64,000 nt of DNA from Zobellella taiwanensis (GCF_003012795.1 NZ_PXYH01000010.1:62001-126000), one strand, 5' to 3'. Shown: positions 8,440 through 18,571, counted from the first letter of the stretch. Notes: generated by a model not told the origin, from the letters alone. Numbers and translations are program-made.

Positions 8440-11400
8440 GGTTTGGCTCCAGTCCATTCTATGAGTCCGGTCAGGTGATCATGCAGGAGTGCGCCGCTGT
8501 CCCGGTGCAGCAGGCCGGGCACCATCATGGTGCTGGCGGTCGCGGCAGGGGCGCGGATCAGCGAGTCATTTACCGTGTGCAGGGGCTCATGAGGGAGTCC
8601 GAACAGGTTGATAAACACAAAGCGGCTGACATTGAGATGCTCCCGCACCCGGGCGGCCTTATGGGCATGGTCGGGGGCTTCTCCGGGCTGCCGCCAGTAC
8701 TTGGCATCCACACATACCCGGCGGCCGTCGGCAGTAACGAGCATAAAGTCGTAGCGTTCATACAACGCATCGGGCATGGGCTCGATCACAAAGCCATAAT
8801 GCAGCAACAGCGCCCTGATGGCTTCTTCACCCAGCGCGCCCTTGTACAGGTTGTTGAAGGCGGCCGGTGTCATGACATAAGGCTGTGGTGACCACTGGGT
8901 GGCGTACCCCTGTTGCTCAAAGTAGCGGCGGACAATGGCGTTTTGCATCATCAGCGGCAGGCCGCTCTGCTGCTCACCGACCCAGGCAGGGTGAGTGGCC
9001 TGCTCGTAGAACCGCAGCGAGTCGCTGCCGGCTTCGTCAGCGTCGGTTTCCAGTGAACCCTGGTAGGCATAGGGAGTCCCGCCGGGTGGGCACAGATAAA
9101 GACGAGGGCAGCTGCCGGAGGGTTGCGCCAGGGTGGGCTGGCACAGCAATTGCCGGCGCAGCGCCTCCCAGTTGCGAATATCACTTTCACTGCCTTTTTG
9201 AATTCCCTTTAACAGTTCTCTAATCAGCTGCAGCGTGTCTCTGGTGTGCAGTATGGCCAGGTTCAGCTGGCGCTGTTCGGCGGCCGGCAGTTCGCTGTCG
9301 GCCCGCTCTGTTCGGAATTGCTCTACCAGTGCCCGGTATTCAAGGGACAGGGTATGTCCGGGGCGCGGGTCACTGCCGATGACGGGGGTCAGCTCCCGGT
9401 CCACCAGAATGTGAATATCAGGGCGCTTGAAGGCGGTGCGTGCCATTCTGCCTACCGCCTGCTCGGTCACCTTGCGCAGTAGCCAGTGGTAGTCTTCGGT
9501 CCGGTAATAGCGGCCTAATTGCTCCGGGGTATTGCTGCCCTGCAAGGTACGAAAAACCCAGTTTGCCGTATTGTCGGGCGATATCCAGCCGGCGTCCTGC
9601 AGGCTCAGGATCTGGTGCAGTTTGACCAGTCTGTCCAGGGCCGGGCTTTGTTCGTGTCCCAGCAACTGATGAGAGGGGCGTTCAAGATACAGGGTGTCGA
9701 TGTCGGTACACACTTGCGCTTCAGGCTCGCCGCTGCCAACCCAGATCAGGTTGTCTTTATCGGCCTGCCGGGTCACCGGATAGTCCGGGTTTTTTCCTTC
9801 TCCGATGGAAGCATAAGTAGAAAAAACAAGGATCTTGTCATCCGTGGTCGACAGCGCGTAACGGATTTCTTCAAACAGGCCTTCGCTCATGGCCCCGGCA
9901 TCCAGCCCGGTGAATATTTGGCAGGCGGTCAGGCCGCAATGTGCCAGGTGATTTTCCAGCAGGGCAATAAAGGTACTTGTCTCACTGGGTTTCAGCGTTC
10001 GGTTCAGCAGCAACATCATGTAGCGGTTGCCGGGCTGGGCGGCGAAGTGGGTCAGTGCCTGCAGTACCTTTGACACCCACCGCACCACATAATCCTTGTC
10101 TCCTGGAGTTGCAGGCTGGCCAAGATACTGGCCAAGCACTGTGCCCGGCAGGCGTACGGGGCACTGGCCAAACCGTTCAAGCGCCCTGATGGCCAGCTGA
10201 TGATCCGGCCCCAGGGCGTGGGCATGAATGCGCACGCCTTCTTCTGCATAGCGCCGGCGGCTGTGATAGTAATCGTCGATCAGCTGTTGCTGGGGTGGCG
10301 TAAGCGCAATGTATTTGTCTGCCAGCCGCTGCCGGAGATAACTTTGATCGAAATTCTTGATGACGGTCGGCGAGGTGGCGGTGGCGCTGATGCCCAGTAT
10401 GCGGGCGCCGGCATCCACCATGTTGGCCAGCAGGCCGGTCGGAGATACCGGCAGACCATGAAAATGGCAGGATACGGTGTCGGGCACCCCTTCTTCCCGA
10501 GTAATGTCCACCACCTTCAGGCCGGTGTCGTGGTAGCTGCGCTGGGCCATGCGATAGCGTTTTTTCCGCCGGGACAGGCTCAGCTGCACATCCAGGCTGG
10601 TAAACACATCCTGGCGAAACCCGGACAAGTTGAAGTGTGACAGTACGGACAGCACCGCCTCCTGAAAGCGGCCGTTGGTATCGCCGGTGTTGTCATTGCC
10701 CATCACTCGCCAGATGGCTTTTCGCATGCTCTGCAGGAACTGACGGTATATCCAGTCGGCCTCATTGACAAACTGGCTGAGCCGGTAGCCTTGAGGATGG
10801 ATGCCGTCGCTGTCCTGCTTGTGAACGCCGAAAATCACGTTTTTCTGGCGCTCCCGATGGGTTTTCAGCAGCAGGCGCTGAGTGGCGCTGTGGCAGTGTG
10901 TGACGGTGCGATCGGAAAACAGCCTAATGGGTTTGTCATCCAGGCCGGCCCCTTCATGGTTAAACGCATACTGAATTTGCCATTCGTCGGCGAATTGCCG
11001 CAACCGTTGCCGCAGCGGCTCAAACAGGGGATCCACCCCCTGATAGCGGAGTGAGGCTTCCAGCTGGTAATAATCAAGGTTGGCGTAAAGGGTGCGGGCC
11101 AGAGTGATCAAATCCCGAGATGGCTGCTCACTCAATGCGCGCAGGATGACTTCATTCTGCTTGTCGATTTCATCCACAATAAGCAGGCAGTGAGCCAGTG
11201 TGCGAATGGGATAGATGCGATGCCGGCTGCTCTGATAGCCCTGCAAAAACTTGTCGGTGGTCATGAACAGCACCTCGGCCTGACCGGTGCGCACCCTTTC
11301 TCCCGGCAACAGGGCGTGCAGCGCATGCCCTGTGCGGCCCTGCAGGCTGACCGGGTTTTTGCGCTGGCGAGCCTGAATGCCATCCACTATATGGCGGTAA

Positions 11401-11975
11401 AGCTCGCTCGCCCGCTCCTTCAGGGGGCCCTGCAACTGAGCCGCAATATGAGGGTGGTCCGCGGCTGCGCGCTTCAGGCCTTGAAGTGCCTGCCAGCCCT
11501 GGGCTATGTGTTGCACGGCACTCAGGCCAAAAGCCTCAAGTACCTCGGTGACCCGTTCGGGGGGCGTTGCCAGCAACTGGGCAGATTGCGCCGGCAGATA
11601 CAGTATGCGTTGCTTGAGTTGCTCTCGCTGCGCCGGTGTAAACCTGGGCTGGCCGTCAATGATCTGAGTGTCAATCAGTCTTTGCAGGGCGGCATAGGTC
11701 TGGCTGACGTTGTCGACCGAGTTGGTGACATAATAAATCAGCCCGGCAGGGGCTGCCTGGCCGGTCAGCTGCCGACGAATGGAGGTCAGCAGCTGCTCAA
11801 TGATTAGGGCGTTTGCGGTGTAGGTTTTGCCAATGCCGGTCTGGGCTGTGACCGGAATAAAACAGCCTTTCGGCCCCGGGCCTTGCAGATAAGCTCCCAG
11901 CTCTTGCTGAAACAGGCGATCCAGTGCCGATAGCTGTGGTTTTTTATCAAAATTGAAGCCAATAAACGCATCCAT
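8436..11975 (-). CDS. ddmD: DdmD-like SF2 helicase with C-terminal PD-(D/E)XK nuclease
   Basis: A 1179-residue protein, close to the roughly 1190 residues of DdmD. Helicase motifs are visible in order: Walker A AQTGIGKT (44-51), DEAD-type box DEID (268-271), motif III GISATA (528-533) and motif VI EQAVGRMAR (838-846). The two RecA-like domains are separated by a long insertion (about 290-520). The C-terminal third ends in a nuclease fold with GEEAI (Glu 1050/1051), YDFML (Asp 1076) and VDAKYW (Asp 1090, Lys 1092), a PD-(D/E)XK active site. In the characterised system DdmE loads DdmD onto plasmid DNA, where it translocates and degrades. It heads a two-gene operon with its own promoter region downstream of the yicC terminator. 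All catalytic motifs look intact. Confidence 0.82.
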   Translation of the reverse strand: MDAFIGFNFDKKPQLSALDRLFQQELGAYLQGPGPKGCFIPVTAQTGIGKTYTANALIIEQLLTSIRRQLTGQAAPAGLIYYVTNSVDNVSQTYAALQRLIDTQIIDGQPRFTPAQREQLKQRILYLPAQSAQLLATPPERVTEVLEAFGLSAVQHIAQGWQALQGLKRAAADHPHIAAQLQGPLKERASELYRHIVDGIQARQRKNPVSLQGRTGHALHALLPGERVRTGQAEVLFMTTDKFLQGYQSSRHRIYPIRTLAHCLLIVDEIDKQNEVILRALSEQPSRDLITLARTLYANLDYYQLEASLRYQGVDPLFEPLRQRLRQFADEWQIQYAFNHEGAGLDDKPIRLFSDRTVTHCHSATQRLLLKTHRERQKNVIFGVHKQDSDGIHPQGYRLSQFVNEADWIYRQFLQSMRKAIWRVMGNDNTGDTNGRFQEAVLSVLSHFNLSGFRQDVFTSLDVQLSLSRRKKRYRMAQRSYHDTGLKVVDITREEGVPDTVSCHFHGLPVSPTGLLANMVDAGARILGISATATSPTVIKNFDQSYLRQRLADKYIALTPPQQQLIDDYYHSRRRYAEEGVRIHAHALGPDHQLAIRALERFGQCPVRLPGTVLGQYLGQPATPGDKDYVVRWVSKVLQALTHFAAQPGNRYMMLLLNRTLKPSETSTFIALLENHLAHCGLTACQIFTGLDAGAMSEGLFEEIRYALSTTDDKILVFSTYASIGEGKNPDYPVTRQADKDNLIWVGSGEPEAQVCTDIDTLYLERPSHQLLGHEQSPALDRLVKLHQILSLQDAGWISPDNTANWVFRTLQGSNTPEQLGRYYRTEDYHWLLRKVTEQAVGRMARTAFKRPDIHILVDRELTPVIGSDPRPGHTLSLEYRALVEQFRTERADSELPAAEQRQLNLAILHTRDTLQLIRELLKGIQKGSESDIRNWEALRRQLLCQPTLAQPSGSCPRLYLCPPGGTPYAYQGSLETDADEAGSDSLRFYEQATHPAWVGEQQSGLPLMMQNAIVRRYFEQQGYATQWSPQPYVMTPAAFNNLYKGALGEEAIRALLLHYGFVIEPMPDALYERYDFMLVTADGRRVCVDAKYWRQPGEAPDHAHKAARVREHLNVSRFVFINLFGLPHEPLHTVNDSLIRAPAATASTMMVPGLLHRDSGALLHDHLTGLIEWTGAKP

Positions 11976-11995
11976 GCCGAGCCCTGTTGCTGGAC

Positions 11996-12023
11996 GTAAT
12001 TTTTACATGAGCATCAGCATAGA
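11996..12023 (-). promoter_or_regulatory. Possible promoter of the ddmDE-like operon
   Basis: Between the yicC terminator and the helicase ATG the minus strand offers TTGCGG, a 16-base gap and TGTAAA as possible -35 and -10 elements. The match is weak and no operator was recognised. The region is short (about 95 bases), so transcription must start close to the gene if it is not read through from yicC. Confidence 0.3.
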
Positions 12024-12062
12024 CCGCAATCATGAAGGTGGGATGGCAAGTGGCGGGAAATG

Positions 12063-12088
12063 AATAAAAGCCCTTGAAAAACAAGGGC
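12063..12088 (-). terminator. Rho-independent terminator of yicC
   Basis: On the minus strand GCCCTTG, a TTTTT loop and CAAGGGC form a 7-bp hairpin followed by TTTTATT. It lies about 20 bases after the yicC stop codon. It separates yicC from the ddmDE-like operon transcribed in the same direction, implying independent transcription of the defence genes. Confidence 0.82.
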
Positions 12089-12108
12089 ATGATTGCTTTT
12101 AATCGGTG

Positions 12109-12972
12109 TTATTCAATATTCTGGATCTGCTCGCGCATCTGCTCTATCAGCACCTTCAGCTCCACTGCGCTGGCGGTGATGTCGGCGTTGATGGACTTTG
12201 AGCCCAGTGTGTTCGACTCCCGGTTGAACTCCTGCATCATAAAGTCCAGCCGCCGGCCGCAGGCGCCGCCCTTTTTGAGGATCTTGCGGGTTTCGGCGAT
12301 ATGGGCGCCGAGCCGGTCCAGCTCTTCGGCCACGTCCACCTTCTGGGCCAGCAGCACCATTTCCTGCTCCAGCCGCTGGGGTTCCAGTTCCAGCCGCGCT
12401 TCCTCGAAGCGGTCCAGCAGGCGCTGGCGTTGCCAGGCCAGGACGTCGGGCATATGGGTTTTCACCTTGGCCACTTCCTGCTCGATGCCGTCCAGCCGCT
12501 GTTCTATCAGTACCTTCAGTTTTTCGCCTTCGCTGGCCCGGGCGGCGAGGAAATCGTCGATGACCAGGTCAAGGCAGGCGATCAGGGCGTTGCTGAGGGC
12601 GTCCATGTCCTGGGCCTGGGTTTCCATGACCCCGGGCCAGCGCAGAATATCCACCGGGTTGAGGCTGCCGTGGCCGGCCTTTTCCATCACCCAGGTGGCG
12701 CCTTCGATCAGTTGTTCGGCCAGCGCCTTGTTCATCTGCAACTGTCCCTGGCTGGCCAGGCTGGACTCGAAACGCAGGCCGCATTCTACCTTGCCCCGTT
12801 GCAGCCGGGCGCGCAGCTTTTCCCGTACCAGGGGCTCCAGGCCGCGGAACTGCTCGGGCAGGCGGGTATAGGTTTCCAGGTAGCGTTGGTTGACCGAGCG
12901 GATTTCCCACACGGCGGTGCCCCAGTCCTGTTTGAATTCCTGGCGGGCGTAGGCGGTCATGCTGTGGATCAT
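12109..12972 (-). CDS. yicC: YicC family endoribonuclease
   Basis: A 287-residue protein of the YicC/YloC family, now regarded as an endoribonuclease acting in RNA turnover. Characteristic features are the N-terminal MTAYARQE, EIRSVNQRYLE near residue 25, a long central helical region, and the C-terminal GRRLDFMMQEFNRESNTLGSKS segment. It is transcribed away from rph, the usual arrangement in gammaproteobacteria. The start keeps the conserved MIHSMTAYAR N terminus. Confidence 0.93.
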   Translation of the reverse strand: MIHSMTAYARQEFKQDWGTAVWEIRSVNQRYLETYTRLPEQFRGLEPLVREKLRARLQRGKVECGLRFESSLASQGQLQMNKALAEQLIEGATWVMEKAGHGSLNPVDILRWPGVMETQAQDMDALSNALIACLDLVIDDFLAARASEGEKLKVLIEQRLDGIEQEVAKVKTHMPDVLAWQRQRLLDRFEEARLELEPQRLEQEMVLLAQKVDVAEELDRLGAHIAETRKILKKGGACGRRLDFMMQEFNRESNTLGSKSINADITASAVELKVLIEQMREQIQNIE

Positions 12973-13127
12973 GCGAGTCTCGTAAGGGTTGACGAACTAT
13001 GGCGGCAGTGTGACACAGGCCGGCCCCGCCGCCAATGGCGGCCGGCATGCAATGGCCGCGCGCTTTCTCTATAATGGCGCCTCCTCGCCCCGGCGAGACC
13101 CGCTTTTTAGCCCACTTGGAGGATCCC

Positions 13128-13850
<723 letters not shown>

Positions 13851-13901
13851 TCGCGGCAGTTCGCTTCAAGTTACTGAATAGATGATATTGCGGAGAGCAG
13901 C

Positions 13902-14543
13902 ATGAAAGCCTACCAGCGTGAGTTTATCGAGTTTGCCATGAGCAAGCAGGTGCTCAAATTTGGCGAATTTACCCTGAAGTCCGGGCGTAAAAGTCCCTAT
14001 TTCTTTAACGCCGGCCTGTTCAACAGCGGCCGGGATCTGGCTCGCCTGGGCCGGTTCTACGCCGCCGCCCTGGTGGATGCGGGCGTGCAGTTCGACGTGC
14101 TGTTCGGCCCGGCCTACAAGGGCATTCCCATTGCCAGCGCCACCGCGGTGCAGCTGGCGGAAGTGCACGATCTGGACGTGCCCTACTGCTTTAACCGCAA
14201 GGAAGCCAAGGATCACGGCGAGGGCGGCAACCTGGTGGGCAGCCCATTGGCCGGGCGCATCATGCTGGTGGATGACGTGATTACCGCCGGTACCGCCATC
14301 CGTGAATCCATGGATATTATCCAGGCCAACGGGGCCACCCTGGCCGGAGTGCTGATCGCCCTGGACCGCCAGGAGAAGGGCAAGGGCGAGCTGTCCGCCA
14401 TCCAGGAAGTGGAGCGGGACTATCAGGCTCAGGTCACCGCCATCATTACCCTGGCGGATCTGATCGACTACCTGGGCGAAAAGCCGGAGATGGCGGAGCA
14501 CCTGGCGCGGGTGCGGGCCTACCGGGAGCAGTACGGTATCTAA
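13902..14543 (+). CDS. pyrE: Orotate phosphoribosyltransferase
   Basis: A 213-residue enzyme that joins orotate and PRPP to give orotidine 5'-monophosphate in pyrimidine synthesis. The PRPP-binding motif [12 protein letters not shown] lies at residues 121-132. The N-terminal loop [14 protein letters not shown] and the flexible catalytic loop [10 protein letters not shown] are present. Length equals that of the E. coli enzyme. The last codons and stop fall in a 20-bp tandem duplication. No attenuator-like leader is obvious between rph and pyrE. Confidence 0.96.
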   Translation: MKAYQREFIEFAMSKQVLKFGEFTLKSGRKSPYFFNAGLFNSGRDLARLGRFYAAALVDAGVQFDVLFGPAYKGIPIASATAVQLAEVHDLDVPYCFNRKEAKDHGEGGNLVGSPLAGRIMLVDDVITAGTAIRESMDIIQANGATLAGVLIALDRQEKGKGELSAIQEVERDYQAQVTAIITLADLIDYLGEKPEMAEHLARVRAYREQYGI

Positions 14544-14567
14544 TAAAGCAGTACGGTATCTAATAAA
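14528..14567. repeat. 20-bp perfect tandem duplication across the pyrE stop codon
   Basis: Two adjacent identical 20-base units at 14528-14547 and 14548-14567 each begin GCAGTACGGT and end CTAATAAA. The first copy holds the last sense codons and stop of pyrE; the second is non-coding and its final A residues run into the terminator. The protein end is unaffected. It looks like a recent slippage duplication. Confidence 0.95.
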
Positions 14568-14592
14568 AAAGCCGCTGAAAAGCGGCTTTTTT
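14565..14592. terminator. Bidirectional terminator between pyrE and the MscS-family gene
   Basis: A GCCGCT stem pairs with AGCGGC around a GAAA tetraloop. Six A precede it and six T follow, so it can work on both strands for the two convergent genes. Confidence 0.92.
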
Positions 14593-14609
14593 GTGGGCAA
14601 ATGCGGCGA

Positions 14610-15464
14610 TCAGGCTTTTTCTTCCCGGAACAGGTGCACGTCCATCTGAGGGAAGGGGATGCCGATACCGTTGGCGTCCAGCTCGTTTTTGATCTTTTCC
14701 AGCAGATCGAACTTCAGGCTCCAGTAGTCTTCGGCCAGCACCCAGGGGCGCACGATAAAGTCGACGGAAGAAGCGCCCAGCTCGTTGACCGCAACGCGGT
14801 AGGCGGGCTCTTTCAGTACCCTGGGCTCCTCGTCGAGAATGCGGGTCAGCACTTCCTTGGTTTTCTGCAGGTCGGCCGTGTAGGAAACACCAATCACCAG
14901 GTCCAGGCGGCGGGTTTTTTCCTTGGAGTAGTTGACGATGTTATCACTCAGGATTTTGGAGTTGGGTACCACTATCATGCGGTTGTCCGGGGTCATCAGT
15001 ATGGTGGTGAAGATTTGCACCGAGTGCACAGTGCCGGCGGTGCCGCCCGCCTCCACGTAGTCGCCGGCCTTGAAAAAGCGAAAGCCAATCAGCAGTACGC
15101 CGGCGGCGAAATTGGACAGCGACCCCTGCAGCGCCAGGCCCACGGCCAAGCCGGCGGCACCGACGATGGCCACGAAGGAGGCGGTTTGCACGCCGACCCG
15201 GCTGAGGGCGGCGATGATCACAAAGGCCAGCAGGCCGTATTTGAGCAGGCTGGTGATAAAGTCGGAGATGGTGCTGTCTATCTTGCGTGCCTTGAGCACC
15301 TTGTTCATCCCGCCGGTCAGCATGCCGACGGCAATAAAGCCGATGATCAGGGTCAGCAGGGCGGCGGCGATATTGACCGCATACTCGATGAGCAGCCCCT
15401 GGTTGTTGATCACCCAGCTTTGGGCTTCCTCAATGAAATCGGTATTGATAAGTTCGGTTTCCAT
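14610..15464 (-). CDS. mscS: Small-conductance mechanosensitive channel, MscS family
   Basis: A 284-residue inner-membrane channel of near-identical length to E. coli MscS (286). Three N-terminal membrane segments precede the pore helix, a Gly/Ala-rich stretch (GAAGLAVGLALQGSLSNFAAGVLL, split here across residues about 100-123) that lines the pore. A soluble beta domain and cytoplasmic cage (FFKAGDYVEAGGTAGTV onward) follow. It releases solutes during hypo-osmotic shock. The gene stands alone and converges with pyrE on a shared terminator. Confidence 0.9.
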   Translation of the reverse strand: METELINTDFIEEAQSWVINNQGLLIEYAVNIAAALLTLIIGFIAVGMLTGGMNKVLKARKIDSTISDFITSLLKYGLLAFVIIAALSRVGVQTASFVAIVGAAGLAVGLALQGSLSNFAAGVLLIGFRFFKAGDYVEAGGTAGTVHSVQIFTTILMTPDNRMIVVPNSKILSDNIVNYSKEKTRRLDLVIGVSYTADLQKTKEVLTRILDEEPRVLKEPAYRVAVNELGASSVDFIVRPWVLAEDYWSLKFDLLEKIKNELDANGIGIPFPQMDVHLFREEKA

Positions 15465-15508
15465 GCACTCGTGCCTCTGTTGTTATGGATGGGTATCAAA
15501 CTCCGGTG

Positions 15509-16105
15509 TCAGGCCGCAACCAGTTGCTGGTGCAGCAATTGCCAGTGACTGTCGAAGTTGTGAGTGGGTTTGAGCCGGAACTGGCTGCGAACATACTGGT
15601 TGATGCGGCCTTCGGCATAGGCCAGCAGCAGGTTGGCCAGTACGGTTTCGCTTTCGGCGAAGGTGTCGCCTTCGTACAGGCGGCGTTCGCGCATCACCTG
15701 CTTGAGCTGGGTTTCCAGCCGGTCGAACAGCTGGTTGATGCGCACCAGCAGCCGCTCGTGTTCGCCCTGCAGAGCGTCGCCGTTGAGCAGCCGGGTGATG
15801 CCGGGGTTGCGTTCGCAAAACCCCAGCAGCAGGTGCAGTATGTAGCGCAGGCGCAGGGCGCTGTCCTTTTCGTCCTGAAGAATGAGATTGATGCGGGAAA
15901 ACAGGGTTTCCTCGATAAAGTCGATCAATCCCTCAAACATCCGGGCCTTGCTCGGAAAATGGCGGTAAAGCGCCGCTTCCGATACGCCCACCGCCGCCGC
16001 CAGCTTGGCGGTGGTGATCCGCTGCCCCGGGCTGGTTTCCAGCATATGGGCCAGGGCCTGCAGGATCTGCTCACGACGGTTTTTCTTGTTTTGGGTATTG
16101 GCCAT
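15509..16105 (-). CDS. slmA: Nucleoid occlusion factor SlmA (TetR family)
   Basis: A 198-residue TetR-fold DNA-binding protein, the same length as in E. coli. The helix-turn-helix is visible in [25 protein letters not shown] around residues 31-55. SlmA binds sites over most of the chromosome and blocks FtsZ ring assembly over the nucleoid. It is placed directly after dut on the same strand, as in enteric bacteria, which supports the call over a generic TetR repressor. Confidence 0.93.
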   Translation of the reverse strand: MANTQNKKNRREQILQALAHMLETSPGQRITTAKLAAAVGVSEAALYRHFPSKARMFEGLIDFIEETLFSRINLILQDEKDSALRLRYILHLLLGFCERNPGITRLLNGDALQGEHERLLVRINQLFDRLETQLKQVMRERRLYEGDTFAESETVLANLLLAYAEGRINQYVRSQFRLKPTHNFDSHWQLLHQQLVAA

Positions 16106-16122
16106 GGGCGCTCTCGATCTGG

Positions 16123-16578
16123 TTAATGGCGACCGGAAGAGCCGAAACCGCCTTCTCCCCGCTCGCTTTGGTCAAATTCGTCAACTAGCGTAAATTGGGC
16201 CTGAACCACCGGCAAAATCACCAATTGGGCCAGGCGCTCTCCTGGCTGCAGGGTGAAGGACTGCTGCCCCCGGTTCCAGCAGGATACCATTAACTGACCC
16301 TGGTAGTCAGAGTCAATCAGGCCGACCAGATTGCCCAGCACGATGCCGTGCTTATGGCCCAGGCCGGAGCGCGGCAGTATGGTGGCGCACAGGCCCGGAT
16401 CCTTGATATGGATGGCGATGCCGGTGGGTACCAGAGTGGTGTCGCCCGGGGCCAGCTCCAGGGGCTGGTCGAGGCAGGCGCGCAGGTCGAGACCGGCAGA
16501 GCCGGGAGTGGCATAGGCCGGCAGCGGAAATTCGGTGCCCACGCGGGGGTCGAGGATCTTCAGTTCAATGGGTGTCAT
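16123..16578 (-). CDS. dut: Deoxyuridine 5'-triphosphate nucleotidohydrolase (dUTPase)
   Basis: A 151-residue trimeric dUTPase that hydrolyses dUTP to dUMP, preventing uracil incorporation and feeding thymidylate synthesis. Conserved motifs are visible: GSAGLDLRA (motif 1), [10 protein letters not shown] (motif 2), GLIDSDYQG (motif 3) and a C-terminal [10 protein letters not shown] arm (motif 5). The ATG at 16578 was chosen because it gives the normal [14 protein letters not shown] start. The gene overlaps the end of coaBC by 14 bases, consistent with coupled expression. Confidence 0.95.
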   Translation of the reverse strand: MTPIELKILDPRVGTEFPLPAYATPGSAGLDLRACLDQPLELAPGDTTLVPTGIAIHIKDPGLCATILPRSGLGHKHGIVLGNLVGLIDSDYQGQLMVSCWNRGQQSFTLQPGERLAQLVILPVVQAQFTLVDEFDQSERGEGGFGSSGRH

Positions 16579-17773
16579 GGTATCGGTCTGCAATCAGTGT
16601 CATCAGGTGCCCGGCCAGTTCGGACTTGGCGGACAGGGGTAAATCGGCCCGGCCACCGGGCCAGAACACGCTCAGGGCGTTGTCGTCGCTGTTAAAGCCC
16701 TGGCCGTTTTTGGCCACGTCGTTGGCGGCGATCATGTCCAGTCCCTTGCGGGCGAGCTTGTCGAGGGCGTATTTTTCCACATCCCGGGTTTCGGCGGCAA
16801 ACCCGACAGTGAAGGGCCCCTCGGGCAAAGCGGCGACGTCGGCCACGATATCGGGATTTTTGGTCAGTTCTATGACCAGGGTGTCGCTGGCGGTTTTCTT
16901 GATTTTATGGCCGGCCACCTCCCGGGGCGCGTAGTCGGCGACGGCGGCGCAGGCGATGAAAATCTGCTGGTCGGCGAGGTGCGTCATTACCGCCTCGTGC
17001 ATCTGCCTGGCGCTTTCCACCTCGATCCGGGTGACACCCGGCGGGGTGGCCAGGCCGACGGGGCCGCTCACCAGGGTGACCTCGGCCCCCATCCGGGCGG
17101 CGGCGGCAGCCAGGGCAAAGCCCATCTTGCCCGAACTGTGGTTGGAGAGAAACCGCACCGGGTCGAGTGCTTCCCGGGTGGGGCCGGCGGTCAGCAGCAG
17201 CCGCAGGCCGGCCAGTGGCCGGGTTGGGGGGGCGAAGTGCGCTTCGGCCAGCGCGACCAGCTCCATCGGCTCCAGCATGCGGCCGGGGCCCACATCGCCA
17301 CAGGCCTGTTCGCCCCGGGCCGGCCCCCAGAGATGAACGCCACGGTCCTTCAGGATGGCCAGGTTGGCTTGCGTGGCCAAGTGGCGGTACATCTGCTGGT
17401 TCATGGCCGGGGCCACCGCCAGGGGGGCCGGGGTTGCCAAGGCCAGGGTGGTGAGCAGGTCGTCGGCCAGGCCATGGGCCAGCCGGGCCAGGGTATTGGC
17501 GCTGGCCGGGGCGATCAGCAGCAGTTCGGCCCAGCGGGCCAGTTCGATATGGCCCATGCCGGCCTCGGCGGCCGGATCGAGCAGGGCGTTGGACACCGGC
17601 TCGCCCGACACCGCCTGCAGGGTGAGCGGGGTGATGAAGGCCTGGGCGGACTCGGTCATCACCACCCTGACCTCGGCGCCCCTTTCCTTGAGGCGGCGCA
17701 CCAGCTCGGCGGCCTTGTAGGCCGCGATGCCGCCGGTGATGCCGATCACAATGCGTTTTCCTGCTACAGACAT
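16565..17773 (-). CDS. coaBC: Bifunctional phosphopantothenoylcysteine decarboxylase/phosphopantothenate-cysteine ligase
   Basis: A 402-residue bifunctional enzyme of coenzyme A synthesis. The N-terminal FMN-dependent decarboxylase half (CoaC) shows [10 protein letters not shown], the catalytic His 75, APAMN and the active-site Cys 158 in [11 protein letters not shown]. The C-terminal half (CoaB, from about residue 190) shows [19 protein letters not shown] and the lysine-rich KIKKT nucleotide site. GAGGAG precedes the ATG at 17773. Coenzyme A genes coaBC and coaD both fall within this window, separated by ribosomal and repair genes. Confidence 0.95.
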   Translation of the reverse strand: MSVAGKRIVIGITGGIAAYKAAELVRRLKERGAEVRVVMTESAQAFITPLTLQAVSGEPVSNALLDPAAEAGMGHIELARWAELLLIAPASANTLARLAHGLADDLLTTLALATPAPLAVAPAMNQQMYRHLATQANLAILKDRGVHLWGPARGEQACGDVGPGRMLEPMELVALAEAHFAPPTRPLAGLRLLLTAGPTREALDPVRFLSNHSSGKMGFALAAAAARMGAEVTLVSGPVGLATPPGVTRIEVESARQMHEAVMTHLADQQIFIACAAVADYAPREVAGHKIKKTASDTLVIELTKNPDIVADVAALPEGPFTVGFAAETRDVEKYALDKLARKGLDMIAANDVAKNGQGFNSDDNALSVFWPGGRADLPLSAKSELAGHLMTLIADRYHDTH

Positions 17774-17874
17774 GACAGCTTCTCCTCGTTGCGGGCCGGC
17801 AAGATTACCACAATCGGTCAAATTGTGCGGTCCGGCGCCGGGCTGGACTAGGCTGTATGCAGGAGGTGGCGCCG

Positions 17875-18549
17875 ATGAGTATCAAGGATTGGCCGCAGGG
17901 CGAGCGCCCGCGGGAAAAACTGCTGAGCCGGGGGCCGGCCAGCCTGTCGGATGCGGAACTGCTGGCGATTTTTTTGCGCACCGGGGCCAAGGGCATGGAC
18001 GCGGTCACCCTGGCGCGCCGCCTGCTGAGCCAGTTCGGCTCCCTGCGCCAACTGCTGCAGGCGGATCCCCGGCAGTTTTGCGAAGGTCCCGGGCTTGGCC
18101 TGGCCAAATATGTGCAGTTGCAGGCCAGCATGGAGCTGATGCGCCGGTTTCTCGATGAAAAGCTGGTGCGCGAGCATGCCCTGACCAGCCCCGAACTGAC
18201 CCGCCAGTACCTGCAGGCCCGGCTCAGGGACGCCCCGCGCGAGGTGTTTGCCCTGCTGCTGCTCGACAACCAGCACAGGGTCATCAAGTTTCATGAACTG
18301 TTTTTCGGCACCCTGGACGCGGCCGCCGTATACCCGCGCGAAATCGTGGCACTGGCGCTGAAACTGGGTGCCGCCGCGGTCATTTTGGTGCATAATCACC
18401 CGTCCGGAGTGGCCGAGCCCAGCCGGGCGGATCGCATGATCACCGAACGCATTCAGGCCGCTCTGGGGCTGCTGGATATCCGGGTGCTAGATCACCTGGT
18501 GGTTGGTGATGGTGAAACCGTATCTTTTGCCGAGCGTGGCTGGCTATAG
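17875..18549 (+). CDS. radC: DNA repair-type RadC/JAMM family protein
   Basis: A 224-residue protein with N-terminal helix-hairpin-helix-like region ([18 protein letters not shown]) and a C-terminal JAB1/MPN metalloprotease-like domain holding the HNHPSG motif and downstream Asp. The true role of RadC is uncertain despite its name. AGGAGG stands eight bases before the ATG at 17875, so an upstream ATG is rejected. It is divergent from coaBC and precedes rpmB, as in E. coli. Confidence 0.93.
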   Translation: MSIKDWPQGERPREKLLSRGPASLSDAELLAIFLRTGAKGMDAVTLARRLLSQFGSLRQLLQADPRQFCEGPGLGLAKYVQLQASMELMRRFLDEKLVREHALTSPELTRQYLQARLRDAPREVFALLLLDNQHRVIKFHELFFGTLDAAAVYPREIVALALKLGAAAVILVHNHPSGVAEPSRADRMITERIQAALGLLDIRVLDHLVVGDGETVSFAERGWL

Positions 18550-18571
18550 CTGCCGGGCGCTTGGCTTTTTG

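Noticed and set aside
6415-11975. Assignment as a PIWI-RE module with DinG-type helicase
   Set aside because: PIWI-RE loci usually have a larger PIWI protein, an XPD/DinG helicase and a separate small nuclease. Here the nuclease is fused to the helicase and lengths match DdmDE better; still worth testing.
6415-11975. Assignment of the helicase as CRISPR Cas3
   Set aside because: No HD nuclease domain, no cas genes and no repeat array; the nuclease motif is C-terminal PD-(D/E)XK.
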